Part shown: positions 34,872 through 44,323 of the stretch, piece by piece | Layout: every line of letters starts with the position of its first letter | How positions within the stretch are numbered: the first letter of the stretch is position 1 | Origin: Mesorhizobium sp. B2-1-8 | Lineage (GTDB): Bacteria; Pseudomonadota; Alphaproteobacteria; Rhizobiales; Rhizobiaceae | Length of the DNA: 64,000 nt | Reading direction: 5' to 3' | Assembly (NCBI RefSeq): GCF_006442545.2 | Contig: NZ_CP083952.1 | Coordinates: forward strand, 1,116,001 to 1,180,000 | Position numbers and translations under genes: made by a program | The notes under the pieces: model-generated | Seen by the model: only the letters and a program-made list of their open reading frames with translations | What the model was told of the DNA's origin: nothing | Database searches by the model: none

Positions 34872-35123
34872 CTACGCTGTCCTTGGCTGAGCGTGGTTGC
34901 CTTTCGCATGTGCCTTGGGGTGCATCGGGTTGCCGCCAAGCTGCGCTTGTCTGGCCGGGCGTGCGCCGCGCAAGACATCGAAGGCTTCGGCATAGGCCAT
35001 GCCGAGCAGATAGGAGATCATGGGAAAACGGCTTGCTTCGGCCATCTGCACCAGCTCGTTGGTCATCGTCGCGATATATTGGAGACTATCGAGATCTGAC
35101 TGACGTAAGGACTGCTTTGACAC
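34872..35123 (-). CDS. Small hypothetical protein conserved in rhizobia (83 aa)
   Basis: Starts at GTG 35123 with AGGAG six bases upstream. The first half, DSLQYIATMTNELVQMAEAS and FPMISYLLGMAYAEAFDVLR, looks like a short helical protein type that is common in Rhizobiales genomes, and the second half is His/Pro/Lys-rich and probably unstructured. I do not know its function. It converges on tonB and may form a unit with the 39-aa gene downstream. Confidence 0.6.
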   Translation of the reverse strand: MSKQSLRQSDLDSLQYIATMTNELVQMAEASRFPMISYLLGMAYAEAFDVLRGARPARQAQLGGNPMHPKAHAKGNHAQPRTA

Positions 35124-35190
35124 GTGCTGCTCCTGTCATCGGATGGAACTCTGGGAACGCGTACCGGCTGCACTGGACATGTTGAGGCGG

Positions 35191-35412
35191 CTAATTGATC
35201 GACCGAACCGCCGAATGCGGATCAAGTTCCGGGGTTGAGAGGGTCAATGCATAGATGGGCGCGTCGGTAAGACGGTCGAGGCCCAGAAGGCGCTTGATCG
35301 CCGAATGGCTCAGCGCCGCCGTCGGACAGGCCGACAGGCCGTGCCCGGTTGCCGCGAGCATCATGTTCTGGCCGATATGGCCAGCCTCGAACAGCACGAC
35401 ACAACGCCAGTC
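35191..35412 (-). pseudogene. Nitroreductase/SagB-type oxidoreductase, C-terminal remnant
   Basis: The minus-strand frame from about 35412 to the stop at 35191 reads VVLFEAGHIGQNMMLAATGH, then GLSACPTAALSHSAIKRLLG and a short tail. LEAGHxxQNxxLAAxxxGL is the FMN-binding C-terminal signature of nitroreductase-like SagB proteins, here with FEAGH. Upstream of 35412 the frame (open to 35601) has no recognisable nitroreductase sequence, so only about 70 of 200 or more residues remain. No start signal fits. A decayed gene piece next to a tRNA. Confidence 0.6.
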
Positions 35413-35614
35413 TAATGGGGCGGCTTCCAAAAAAAATAGTGTCGACCGTACAGAGGCCCATCGCCATAAGTCCAATTGACAACCATTTCGCCTTGGGAAC
35501 GCGAAATCGCATCTGGCCATTTTTGGGGGCATTGACGCCGTGTGACGCATCTCGACGTATCGGATGACGTTTGGGCGTTGCCGCGCGGGAAAGGCGGACA
35601 ATCGATTATTCCGC

Positions 35615-35690
<76 letters not shown>

Positions 35691-35838
35691 GTCCAGCGGA
35701 TGGCGCATTTATCGGGCGACGCGGTTTCCTGTCAAGGCGGCGCTTCACCGAAAACCCGACAGCCGGTCACATGGGTGGAACCTGCCCTTGCCGGTTTGGC
35801 GCGTAATGGCTACATGTCGGCAACAATTGGAGACCGGC

Positions 35839-36132
35839 ATGCTCGCCCTCATTCAAACCATCGTCATGGCGCTCGACCTCTATTGGTGGGTCATCATCGC
35901 CTCGGCGATCTTTTCCTGGCTCTATGCCTTCAACGTCGTCAACTCGCGCAACCAGTTCGTCGGCAGCATCGGCAACATGCTCTACCGGCTGACCGAGCCG
36001 GCGCTGCGGCCGATCCGCCGCTTCATGCCCGACCTTGGCGGCATCGACATCTCGCCGATCATCCTGCTGCTGATCCTGTTCTTCCTCAGGCAGTTCATTC
36101 TCACCACGGTGGCGCCGCTGCTGCTGGCCTGA
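35839..36132 (+). CDS. YggT family membrane protein
   Basis: 97 aa. The chosen ATG at 35839 starts [20 protein letters not shown]; the longer frame from 35788 has no homology-like sequence. Two hydrophobic segments surround a conserved [20 protein letters not shown] motif, typical of YggT/YlmG proteins. Members are linked to cell division or membrane-protein topology, but their role in rhizobia is unclear. The DUF167 gene follows 7 bp later, the same order as yggT-yggU in many proteobacteria. Confidence 0.85.
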   Translation: MLALIQTIVMALDLYWWVIIASAIFSWLYAFNVVNSRNQFVGSIGNMLYRLTEPALRPIRRFMPDLGGIDISPIILLLILFFLRQFILTTVAPLLLA

Positions 36133-36139
36133 CGATCGC

Positions 36140-36463
36140 ATGAGCGCGCCGTTCCGCATCCGCGAGAACGGCGTCGATCTGTTCGTGCGGCTAACGCCGA
36201 AGTCTTCCGTGGACCGGCTCGAAGGCGTCGAAACATCGGCGGACGGACGACGTCACGTGAAGGCGCGGGTCCGCGCCGTGCCGGAAAACGGCGCCGCCAA
36301 TCAAGCGCTGGAGAAGCTGGTCGCCAAGGCGCTGGGCGTGCCGGTATCGGCCGTTTCGGTCTTTGCCGGCGGCACGGCCCGGCTCAAGACGCTGCGCATT
36401 GTGGGTGATCCGGAGGCGCTGGCAAGAAGTGTCGAAGCGCTCTGCGATCAATCCTCTGCCTGA
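36140..36463 (+). CDS. DUF167 (YggU) family protein
   Basis: 107 aa. The typical segments are [35 protein letters not shown] and the C-terminal [18 protein letters not shown]. Small soluble alpha/beta protein of unknown function, co-transcribed with the YggT gene. Its stop lies 3 bp from the convergent stop of the RpiR-type gene. Confidence 0.88.
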   Translation: MSAPFRIRENGVDLFVRLTPKSSVDRLEGVETSADGRRHVKARVRAVPENGAANQALEKLVAKALGVPVSAVSVFAGGTARLKTLRIVGDPEALARSVEALCDQSSA

Positions 36464-36466
36464 AGT

Positions 36467-37348
36467 TCAATCTCCCAGCGGCAAACGCGGATCGTCCACC
36501 TTCAGCGTGTTCACGCTCTGCTTGATGCGGCGCAGGTTCTCCAGCACCTTCGGGCCGCGCGTCTCGGCGACCGATGTCACGATCATGTCGACGATCGCCA
36601 GCAGCGCGTAGCGCGACGATGTCGGCTTGTAGATGTTGCCGTCCTCGAGCGGCTGCAGGTGGATGACCGTGTCGGCGGCCCCGGCCAATGCGGAGTCGGG
36701 CGCGGTGACGGCAACCGTGGCGGCGCCATATTGCTGGGCGACCTGCACCGCCTCGATGACCGAGCGCGCGTAGCCGGAGACCGAGAAGGCGACCACGGTG
36801 GTGTCCGGCGTGGCGACGGCGGCATACATGCGCTGCAGTTGCCCGTCGATCTGAGCCAGCACCGGCAGGCCGAGCCTGAACAGCCGGTTCTGCATCTCGG
36901 TCGCCATCATCGAGGAAATGCCACCCGAACCGATGCACAGCACATTGCCCGATGCCGCAAGGCGCGCGGCGACGTCGACCAGCGTCGTCATGTCGAGATT
37001 CTCGCTGGCGCGCTGGATGGCTGTGACAGCCGCTTCGGTGATGGCCGACGCAATGCGCTGCTCGCGGGCGTCGCGGCTCAGCGGCTCCGGCGACAGATAC
37101 TGGCCGCCGATGGCAATGGCCTGCGCCAGATAGAATTTGAAGTCGCGCAGGCCCTCGCAGCCGAGATTGCGGCAAAAACGGGTGACCGTCGGCTCACTGA
37201 CGCCGACGCGCGCGGCGATCTCGGAGATCGCGGCCTTGGAGGCGAAGTCGAGATCGGACAGAACGAGGCTCGCCAGCCGGCGATCCGACTTGGTGCCGTC
37301 CTGCGACATCAGCTGCAGCCGCGTGATGATGTCGGCAGGCGTCTTCAT
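36467..37348 (-). CDS. MurR/RpiR family regulator
   Basis: 293 aa. N-terminal HTH_6 domain (residues about 1-77, KAAISEIAARVGVSEPTVTR) followed by a SIS sugar-isomerase domain (GNVLCIGSGGISSMMATEMQ, TVVAFSVSGYARSVIEAVQV) that binds a phosphosugar in known members. Located just downstream of an ABC ATPase gene of the sugar-importer type, which points to control of that importer. Stop 16 bp... upstream neighbour starts 17 bp away, so it is probably the last gene of the minus-strand unit SDR-ATPase-regulator. Confidence 0.85.
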   Translation of the reverse strand: MKTPADIITRLQLMSQDGTKSDRRLASLVLSDLDFASKAAISEIAARVGVSEPTVTRFCRNLGCEGLRDFKFYLAQAIAIGGQYLSPEPLSRDAREQRIASAITEAAVTAIQRASENLDMTTLVDVAARLAASGNVLCIGSGGISSMMATEMQNRLFRLGLPVLAQIDGQLQRMYAAVATPDTTVVAFSVSGYARSVIEAVQVAQQYGAATVAVTAPDSALAGAADTVIHLQPLEDGNIYKPTSSRYALLAIVDMIVTSVAETRGPKVLENLRRIKQSVNTLKVDDPRLPLGD

Positions 37349-37364
37349 ATCAGCGTTTCCGTCG

Positions 37365-38435
<1,071 letters not shown>

Positions 38436-38437
38436 GG

Positions 38438-39208
38438 TTACGCTCCCAATATGTCGTCGATGAACGGCAGGCAGCCGGCCGTCAATCCCGCATCCACGGG
38501 CATCACCACGCCTGTTACGCCCGAGGCCCGGTCGGAAGCAAGGAAAGCCACCGCTTCGGCGACTTCCGAGGCGTTGACGATGCGGCCGAGCGGATAGAGT
38601 CGCTGCAGCTTGCCGATTACGTCAGGATTCTTGGCGAGGCGATGGTCCCAGGCGGCGGTGCGGATCGATCCGGGGCAGACCACATTGGCGCGCACGCCGC
38701 TGCGGCCGAGTTCGACGGCGATCGATTTGGCATAGGCGTTGATGCCGGCTTTGGCGGCGGCATAGGCGGGGTTGCCGAAATGCGCGATGGCGTTGACGGA
38801 AGAAATGAAGACGACGCTGCCCGAACCGCGCGCGGCCATCGCCTTGACCATGGGGTCGGCGAAAATCATCACACCGGTCAAATTGAGGTCGAGCTCATGC
38901 TCGATCCTGTCCGCCGTCAGCGCATCAAGCGTCTCGGCGCGGGTCCAGCCGGCATTGTTGATCAGGATGTCGGGGACGCCGTCCTTTTCGAGCACCGCGG
39001 CGATCGCGGCTTCGACCGAGGCGCGATCGAGAAGGTCGAAGACATGGCGCGAGGCAAGGTGCGGGCTCGCCAGCGCCTCGTCGGACTGGTCGCAGCCGAC
39101 CACCCGCGCGCCCCTGCCGGCCAGCAGTGCGACGATCGCCGAGCCGAGGCCGCCACCGGCGCCGGTGACCACGACGGTCCTGCCTTCGAATTCGGCTCTC
39201 GAAACCAC
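38438..39208 (-). CDS. SDR family oxidoreductase
   Basis: 256 aa. Cofactor motif TGAGGGLG (about residues 15-22), NNAG, active-site Ser in FISSVNAIAHFG, and YAAAK as the Y-x-x-x-K pair; ends with the usual VTGVVMPVDAG. It begins the minus-strand unit, divergent from the sugar-type binding protein. The 180 bp between them are AT-rich around 39262-39285 (GTAATTAAGCAACATATTAAT), a plausible promoter or RpiR-binding area. The enzyme may act on the imported sugar or derivative. Confidence 0.82.
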   Translation of the reverse strand: MVSRAEFEGRTVVVTGAGGGLGSAIVALLAGRGARVVGCDQSDEALASPHLASRHVFDLLDRASVEAAIAAVLEKDGVPDILINNAGWTRAETLDALTADRIEHELDLNLTGVMIFADPMVKAMAARGSGSVVFISSVNAIAHFGNPAYAAAKAGINAYAKSIAVELGRSGVRANVVCPGSIRTAAWDHRLAKNPDVIGKLQRLYPLGRIVNASEVAEAVAFLASDRASGVTGVVMPVDAGLTAGCLPFIDDILGA

Positions 39209-39389
39209 GGCGCTTGCTTCTCCCGCAGGTCAGCCAGATGCCGGGAGCCTAAAGAACGAGATGTAATTAAGCAACATATTAATCCGCTTGCGCGCGCCGA
39301 ATTCATCGATAATGTAGGAAAGTCACATAAATCTTGTGTCAGCACCGGCACAAGGAGCGCGAATGCGCGAAACAAATGGGAGAGATCGG

Positions 39390-40616
39390 ATGAACCTTGC
39401 AAAATGGACTGCCGGCCTGATGGCCGGAATGGGCATGCTGGCCTTCGCGGCGCAGGCAGAGGCCGGCGAAGTGCGGGTTACCGTCGCGGAATACAGCGCC
39501 AAGACCGGCCCCTACTTCGAGCAGGTGAAGAAGGAGTTCGAGGCGAAGAACCCTAGCATCACGGTCAAATTCGAGGTGGTGCCGTGGGATGTGCTCTTGC
39601 AGAAGCTGACCACCGACATCACCGCCGGCACCAATGCGGATCTCTCCATCATCGGCACGCGCTGGCTGATCGACTTCGTCCAGCAGGATGTCGCCGAGCC
39701 ACTCGACAGCTACATCACGCCCGAATTCAAGGGCCGCTTCATCGACACCTTCCTGTCGCCTTCGATCATGGGCGGCAAGACCTACGGCCTGCCGATCGCC
39801 GCCTCGGCGCGCGCCATGTATTACAACAAGGATCTCTTCGAAAAGGCCGGCATCGCCAAGCCGCCGGCAACCTGGACCGAACTGCAGGAGGATGCGCGCA
39901 AGATCAAGGCGCAGGGCGCCTTCGGCTTCGGCCTGCAGGGCAAGGAGATCGAGACCGACGTCTATTACTACTACGCGATGTGGTCGCAGGGCACCGAGAT
40001 CCTCAACAAGGACGGCACGTCGGGCCTGAGCACGCCGGGCGCGCTGGCAGCCGCCAAGCTCTACAAGTCGATGATCGACGAGGGGCTGACCGAGCCCGGC
40101 GTCACCTCCAACAACCGCGAGGACGTGCAGAACCTATTCAAGCAGGGCAAGGTCGGCATGATGATCACGGCGCCCTTCCTGTCCAACCAGATCAAGGAGG
40201 AGGCGCCGAGCCTCAAATACGGCGTGGCCGCCATTCCGGCGGGTCCGACCGGCGCGCGCGGCACCTATGGAGTCACCGACTCCATGATCATGTTCAAGAA
40301 CTCAAAGAACAAGGACGAGGCCTGGAAGCTGATGGACTTCCTGTTCACCACGGAGCAGCGCGCCAAGTTCACGCAAGGTGAAGGCTTCCTGCCGGTGAAC
40401 AAGGAAGAGGCCAAGATGGATTATTACGTCAACAACGCCGATCTGGCCGCCTTTACCGCACTGCTACCGGATGCCCGTTTCGCGCCCGTCATCCCGGGCT
40501 GGGAAGAAGTCGCCCAGATCACCTCGGATACCATGCAGAAGATCTATCTCGGCGGCGATCCCGAGACAATCTTGAAGGACGCCGCGGCGAAGGCCAATGC
40601 GGTGCTGAAGAAATAG
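39390..40616 (+). CDS. Sugar-type ABC transporter substrate-binding protein
   Basis: 408 aa of the SBP_bac_1 family. ATG 39390 has GGGAGAGA upstream and gives a Sec signal peptide (LAKWTAGLMAGMGMLAFAAQ). Mature part: VRVTVAEYSAKTGPYFEQVK, FEVVPWDVLLQKLTTDITAG, and a C-terminal LGGDPETILKDAAAKANAVL, usual in oligosaccharide/polyol-binding proteins. The linked M81 peptidase makes a non-sugar cargo possible. The stop codon lies in a perfect 20-bp tandem duplication. Confidence 0.87.
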   Translation: MNLAKWTAGLMAGMGMLAFAAQAEAGEVRVTVAEYSAKTGPYFEQVKKEFEAKNPSITVKFEVVPWDVLLQKLTTDITAGTNADLSIIGTRWLIDFVQQDVAEPLDSYITPEFKGRFIDTFLSPSIMGGKTYGLPIAASARAMYYNKDLFEKAGIAKPPATWTELQEDARKIKAQGAFGFGLQGKEIETDVYYYYAMWSQGTEILNKDGTSGLSTPGALAAAKLYKSMIDEGLTEPGVTSNNREDVQNLFKQGKVGMMITAPFLSNQIKEEAPSLKYGVAAIPAGPTGARGTYGVTDSMIMFKNSKNKDEAWKLMDFLFTTEQRAKFTQGEGFLPVNKEEAKMDYYVNNADLAAFTALLPDARFAPVIPGWEEVAQITSDTMQKIYLGGDPETILKDAAAKANAVLKK

Positions 40617-40638
40617 GGGCGGTGCTGAAGAAATAGGG
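40599..40638. repeat. Perfect 20-bp tandem duplication across a stop codon
   Basis: The unit GCGGTGCTGAAGAAATAGGG occurs twice, at 40599-40618 and 40619-40638. It contains the last codons and the TAG of the binding-protein gene, so the protein is not altered. It looks like a recent slippage or duplication event. Confidence 0.9.
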
Positions 40639-40655
40639 CGTATCTCCCTGCGCCC

Positions 40656-40695
40656 GTGGCGCGCCCCCGACTCAGGCGGGGCGCGCCACACTTTT
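40656..40695 (+). terminator. Strong hairpin after the binding-protein gene
   Basis: A perfect 12-bp stem, GTGGCGCGCCCC (40656-40667) and GGGGCGCGCCAC (40678-40689), with a 10-nt loop, followed by ACTTTTAG. Placed 40 bp after the stop codon, between binding-protein and permease genes, it would make the binding protein more abundant than the permeases. Confidence 0.7.
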
Positions 40696-40770
40696 AGAAG
40701 AAGTATGCAGCGGTGTCTGCGATAAATGGCGAAGACCGACAAGGCAAATCGGGACAAGATCGTCGATGTC

Positions 40771-40950
40771 GCGCCGCCCCTCATTGCCCTGCCGGGCATT
40801 TCTCCCCGTATAGCGACGGGGAGAAAGAGGCTGGCCCCAACCTCGGCGCCCTTCTTGGACGCTGGTGATTGGCGAAATCGGCGACGAAAGCGCCCCTCTC
40901 CCCGTCACTATACGGGGAGAGGATGCCGGCAGGCAGGTGAGGGGCAGCGC
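40771..40950. repeat. Palindromic intergenic repeat, family B, full copy
   Basis: Left arm with TTCTCCCCGTATAGCGACGG, centre with GGTGATTGGCGAAATC, right arm with CTCTCCCCGTCACTATACGG, ending GGTGAGGGGCAGCG. It lies between the binding-protein and first permease gene of an importer, the same relative position as the family B copy at 27860. Confidence 0.8.
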
Positions 40951-41011
40951 AGACCGCGTGTAAGGAATTGAAGGGCCACCAAGCCCACGGCAATTACGGT
41001 ACACCTAGCCG

Positions 41012-41881
41012 ATGCAAAATCGCTTCCTGCCCTATCTCCTGACCTTGCCCAGCCTGTTCCTGGCGGCGGTGGTCATCTTCTGGCCGGTCTGGGACCTGAT
41101 CCAGATCGCGACGCACGACGTCAATCGCTTCGGTCAGTTGCATGAGTTCAGCGGCCTTGCCAATTTCGCCGCGCTGACCGCCGATCCTGATTTCATCGCG
41201 GCCCTCTGGCGCACGGGGCTTTGGACCGTGCTGGTGGTCGGCGGTGCGCTGCTGGTCTCGATCCCGGTGGCGATGATCCTCAACATCGATTTCTATGGCC
41301 GTGGCCTTGCCCGCGTCATCATCATGCTGCCCTGGGCAGTCTCGCTGACCATGACGGCGGTGGTCTGGCGCTGGGCGCTGAGCGGCGAAAGCGGCATGCT
41401 GAATTCGGCGCTGATCGGGCTTGGCTTGATCGACCACAACATCCAGTGGCTGGCACAGGCCGGCACCGCCTTTCCGATGCAGGTGCTGATCGGCATATTG
41501 GTGACGGTGCCGTTCACCACGACGATCTTCCTCGGCGGCCTGTCGTCGATCCCGGACGATCTCTACGAGGCGGCTGCACTCGAAGGGGCAACGCCGCTGC
41601 AGCAGTTCCGCGAGATCACTTTTCCGCTGCTGAAACCCTTCATCAACATCGCCATCGTGCTCAACACCATCTACGTCTTCAACTCGTTCCCGATCATCTG
41701 GGTGATGACGCAGGGCGGGCCGGCCAATTCGACCGACATCCTGGTCACCCATCTCTACAAGCTCGCCTTCCGCATCGGCAAACTGGGCGAGGCCTCGGCG
41801 GTGTCATTGGTGATGTTCGCCATATTGCTGGTCTTCACCATGATCTATGTGCGCCTCGCCATGCGGGAGCAGCGCGCATGA
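41012..41881 (+). CDS. ABC transporter permease, sugar type (MalF/UgpA-like)
   Basis: 289 aa, about six membrane helices, starting [20 protein letters not shown]. The EAA loop reads [20 protein letters not shown]. No good Shine-Dalgarno sequence precedes ATG 41012. The last codons overlap the next permease start (ATGA at 41878). Confidence 0.87.
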   Translation: MQNRFLPYLLTLPSLFLAAVVIFWPVWDLIQIATHDVNRFGQLHEFSGLANFAALTADPDFIAALWRTGLWTVLVVGGALLVSIPVAMILNIDFYGRGLARVIIMLPWAVSLTMTAVVWRWALSGESGMLNSALIGLGLIDHNIQWLAQAGTAFPMQVLIGILVTVPFTTTIFLGGLSSIPDDLYEAAALEGATPLQQFREITFPLLKPFINIAIVLNTIYVFNSFPIIWVMTQGGPANSTDILVTHLYKLAFRIGKLGEASAVSLVMFAILLVFTMIYVRLAMREQRA

Positions 41882-42702
41882 CCGGCAAGCTGAAGCGGAC
41901 CGTCTTCGCCTGGCTGCTGCTGGCGCCTTTGATCGTGGTGACGATCTTCCCCTTCGCTGTGATGTTCCTGACAGCGGTCAAGCCGCGGACCGAGGTGCTG
42001 ACACCCACCTGGTGGCCGAGCGAGTTCCGCTGGTCGAATTTTTCCGACATGTGGGTGGCGACCGGCTTCGGCCAGGCGCTGGCCAATTCGCTCTACGTGT
42101 CTGTCATCGCCACTGTCGGCGCCATCTTGATCTCGGTGCCGGCGGCTTACGCGATGTCGCGCTTCCGCTTCGCCGGCTACGGCGCGTTCCGCCAGTTCCT
42201 GCTGATCTCGCAGATGATCTCGCCGATCGTGCTGGTGCTCGGGCTGTTCCGACTGATGGCCGCCTGGGGGCTGGTCGAATCGACCACCGCGCTCGGCTTC
42301 ATCTACATGGCCTTCAATGTCGCCTTCACCGTGTGGATGCTGCAGAGCTATTTCGACACTATTCCGCGCGATCTCGAGGAAGCGGCCTGGATGGAAGGCG
42401 CCGGCCGCTGGCTGACCTTGCGAAAAGTGTTCCTGCCGCTCTGCCTGCCGGCGATCGCGGTGACGGCGATCTTCACCTTCATCAATGCCTGGAACGAATT
42501 CGTCGTGGCGCTCACCATGCTGCGCAGCCAGGAGAGCTACACGCTGCCGATCCAGGTCTTCTCGCTGGTCGCGGGCCGCTACACGATCGAATGGCATCAC
42601 GTCATGGCGGCGACGCTGCTGGCCACCTTGCCGGTGGCGATCCTGTTCATATGGTTGCAGCGTTATCTCGTCCGGGGCCTCGCGCTCGGGGCGGTCAAGT
42701 AG
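41878..42702 (+). CDS. ABC transporter permease, sugar type (MalG/UgpE-like)
   Basis: 274 aa with helices from [20 protein letters not shown]. The EAA loop reads [20 protein letters not shown]. Forms the membrane channel with the preceding permease; the ATPase is encoded on the other strand at 37365. The M81 peptidase gene follows after 79 bp, most of which is a family F repeat piece. Confidence 0.87.
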   Translation: MTGKLKRTVFAWLLLAPLIVVTIFPFAVMFLTAVKPRTEVLTPTWWPSEFRWSNFSDMWVATGFGQALANSLYVSVIATVGAILISVPAAYAMSRFRFAGYGAFRQFLLISQMISPIVLVLGLFRLMAAWGLVESTTALGFIYMAFNVAFTVWMLQSYFDTIPRDLEEAAWMEGAGRWLTLRKVFLPLCLPAIAVTAIFTFINAWNEFVVALTMLRSQESYTLPIQVFSLVAGRYTIEWHHVMAATLLATLPVAILFIWLQRYLVRGLALGAVK

Positions 42703-42709
42703 CGATCCC

Positions 42710-42754
42710 AGCAATTCCAGGAAAAGTGCGCAGCGATTTTCCGTCCGGAATTGC
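42710..42754. repeat. Dispersed repeat, family F, partial copy
   Basis: The sequence AGCAATTCCAGGAAAAGTG through CCGTCCGGAATTGCGCC is the reverse complement of a stretch within the repeat at 62302-62408 (which has CACTTTTCCTGGAATTGCT). A 45-bp partial copy between the last permease gene and the M81 gene. Confidence 0.6.
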
Positions 42755-42781
42755 GCCAAACAAGAAGTCTACGGAGCTTTC

Positions 42782-44323
42782 ATGCGCATCTTCACCGCCT
42801 CGCTGGCGACCGAAACCAACACCTTCTCGCCGGTGCCGACCGACCGGGCCTCGTTCGAGATGGCGTTCTATGCCGGGCCGGGCAAGCATCCGGAGACGCC
42901 GACGCTTTGTTCCTCGCCGATCGTCGCGTTGCGCCGTCGCGCGGTCGCCGAAGGCCTGACCGTGATCGAGGGCACCGCGACCTGGGCCGAGCCCGGCGGC
43001 CTGGTGCAGCGGCAGACCTACGAAGCGCTGCGCGACGAGATCCTCGGCCAGCTCAAGACGGCACTTCCGGTCGATGCCGTCATTTTGGGCCTGCATGGCG
43101 CCATGGTGGCGCAGGGTTATGACGATTGCGAGGGCGACCTGCTGGAGCGCGTGCGCGGCATCGTCGGGCCTGAGGTGGTGATCGCCTGCGAGTTCGATCC
43201 GCACAGCCATCTGACGCCCAAGCGCGTGGCGGCATCCGACATCATGGCCTATTTCCTCGAATTCCCGCACACGGATTTCTACGAGCGCGGCGAGCACGTC
43301 GTCGAGCTTGGGCTTGCCGCGGTGCGCGGCGAGATCAAGCCCGTCATCTCGACCTTCGACTGCCGCATGATCCAGGTGCTGCCGACCAGCCGCGAGCCGA
43401 TGCGTTCCTTCGTCGACCGCATCAAGGCGCTGCACGGCAAGGACGGAGTGCTGTCGGTCTCGGTCATCCACGGCTTCATGGCCGCCGACGTGCCGGAAAT
43501 GGGCACGCGCATCCTGGTCGTCACCGACGATGACAAGGCCAAGGGCGATGCGCTGGCCAAGCGGCTGGGACGCGAACTCTATGCCATGCGCGAAACGACG
43601 GCGATGGCGATGCTGAGTGCGGCCGACGGCATCGACCGCGCGCTCGCGGTGCGCGCGCAGCGCAAGGGCAAGCCGGTGGTCATCGCCGACATCTGGGACA
43701 ATCCCGGCGGCGGCGTGCCGGGCGACGGCACCATCGTGCTGCGCGACCTCCTGGCGCGCGGCATCACCAGCGTCGGCGTGGCGACGATCTGGGATCCGAT
43801 CGCGGTGACCTTCTGCCAGGCGGCCGGCGAGGGCGCGGTCATCGACCTGCGTTTCGGCGGCAAGGCCGGGCCACAGGCGGGCGAGCCGATCGACGCGCGC
43901 GTCAAGGTGCTGAAGGCTGTCAGCGAAGGCTGGCAGAGTTTCGGACCGAGCCGCGTGACATTGGGACCGTCAGCGGTGGTGCGCATCGAGGGCACTGAGG
44001 TCGATGTGATCCTGAACACCAACCGCACGCAGACCTTCGAGCCGGATGTCTTTTCCAACATCGGCGTCGATCCGCTGTCGAAAGACATTTTGCTGATCAA
44101 GTCGACGAACCATTTCTACGCCGGCTTCGAGCCGATCGCCGCCGAGATCATCTATGTCGCGGCGCCGAGTTCGTATCCCAGCAATCCGGCGGCGACGAAT
44201 TATACCAAGCTGACCCGGCCAGTGTGGCCACGGGTGGCTGATCCTTGGGCAGGTGCCGCGGGCGACCCTGCCAATCTCCCCCACGAGGGGGGAGATTGGC
44301 TAATCACACCAATCCCCGCTTGA
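42782..44323 (+). CDS. M81 family metallopeptidase (MlrC-like, DUF1485)
   Basis: 513 aa. N-terminal MRIFTASLATETNTFSPVPT is diagnostic of the M81/MlrC family; the conserved GLHGAMVAQGYDDCEGDLLE and CEFDPHSHLT segments carry the likely zinc ligands, and the C-terminal domain has DNPGGGVPGDGT. MlrC cleaves linear products of microcystin; most family members have unknown substrates. It follows an ABC importer, so it may process an imported peptide-like or amide compound. The last ~16 residues (NLPHEGGDWLITPIPA) are encoded by a repeat-derived hairpin, and the 3' end overlaps the convergent M3 peptidase gene by 20 bp. Confidence 0.85.
   Translation: MRIFTASLATETNTFSPVPTDRASFEMAFYAGPGKHPETPTLCSSPIVALRRRAVAEGLTVIEGTATWAEPGGLVQRQTYEALRDEILGQLKTALPVDAVILGLHGAMVAQGYDDCEGDLLERVRGIVGPEVVIACEFDPHSHLTPKRVAASDIMAYFLEFPHTDFYERGEHVVELGLAAVRGEIKPVISTFDCRMIQVLPTSREPMRSFVDRIKALHGKDGVLSVSVIHGFMAADVPEMGTRILVVTDDDKAKGDALAKRLGRELYAMRETTAMAMLSAADGIDRALAVRAQRKGKPVVIADIWDNPGGGVPGDGTIVLRDLLARGITSVGVATIWDPIAVTFCQAAGEGAVIDLRFGGKAGPQAGEPIDARVKVLKAVSEGWQSFGPSRVTLGPSAVVRIEGTEVDVILNTNRTQTFEPDVFSNIGVDPLSKDILLIKSTNHFYAGFEPIAAEIIYVAAPSSYPSNPAATNYTKLTRPVWPRVADPWAGAAGDPANLPHEGGDWLITPIPA
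44270..44300. repeat. Family A inner hairpin within the 3' end of the M81 gene
   Basis: GCCAATCTCCCCC and GGGGGGAGATTGGC form a near-perfect stem with a 4-5 nt loop (ACGA). It is the inner hairpin of family A without the outer arms, here read as coding sequence. It also lies just before the stop of the convergent M3 peptidase gene and could terminate both transcripts. Confidence 0.75.

Noticed and set aside
41845..42759. 304-aa minus-strand frame opposite the second sugar permease
   Set aside because: His/Arg/Asp-rich antisense shadow of a membrane protein; the plus strand has six membrane helices and an EAA loop.
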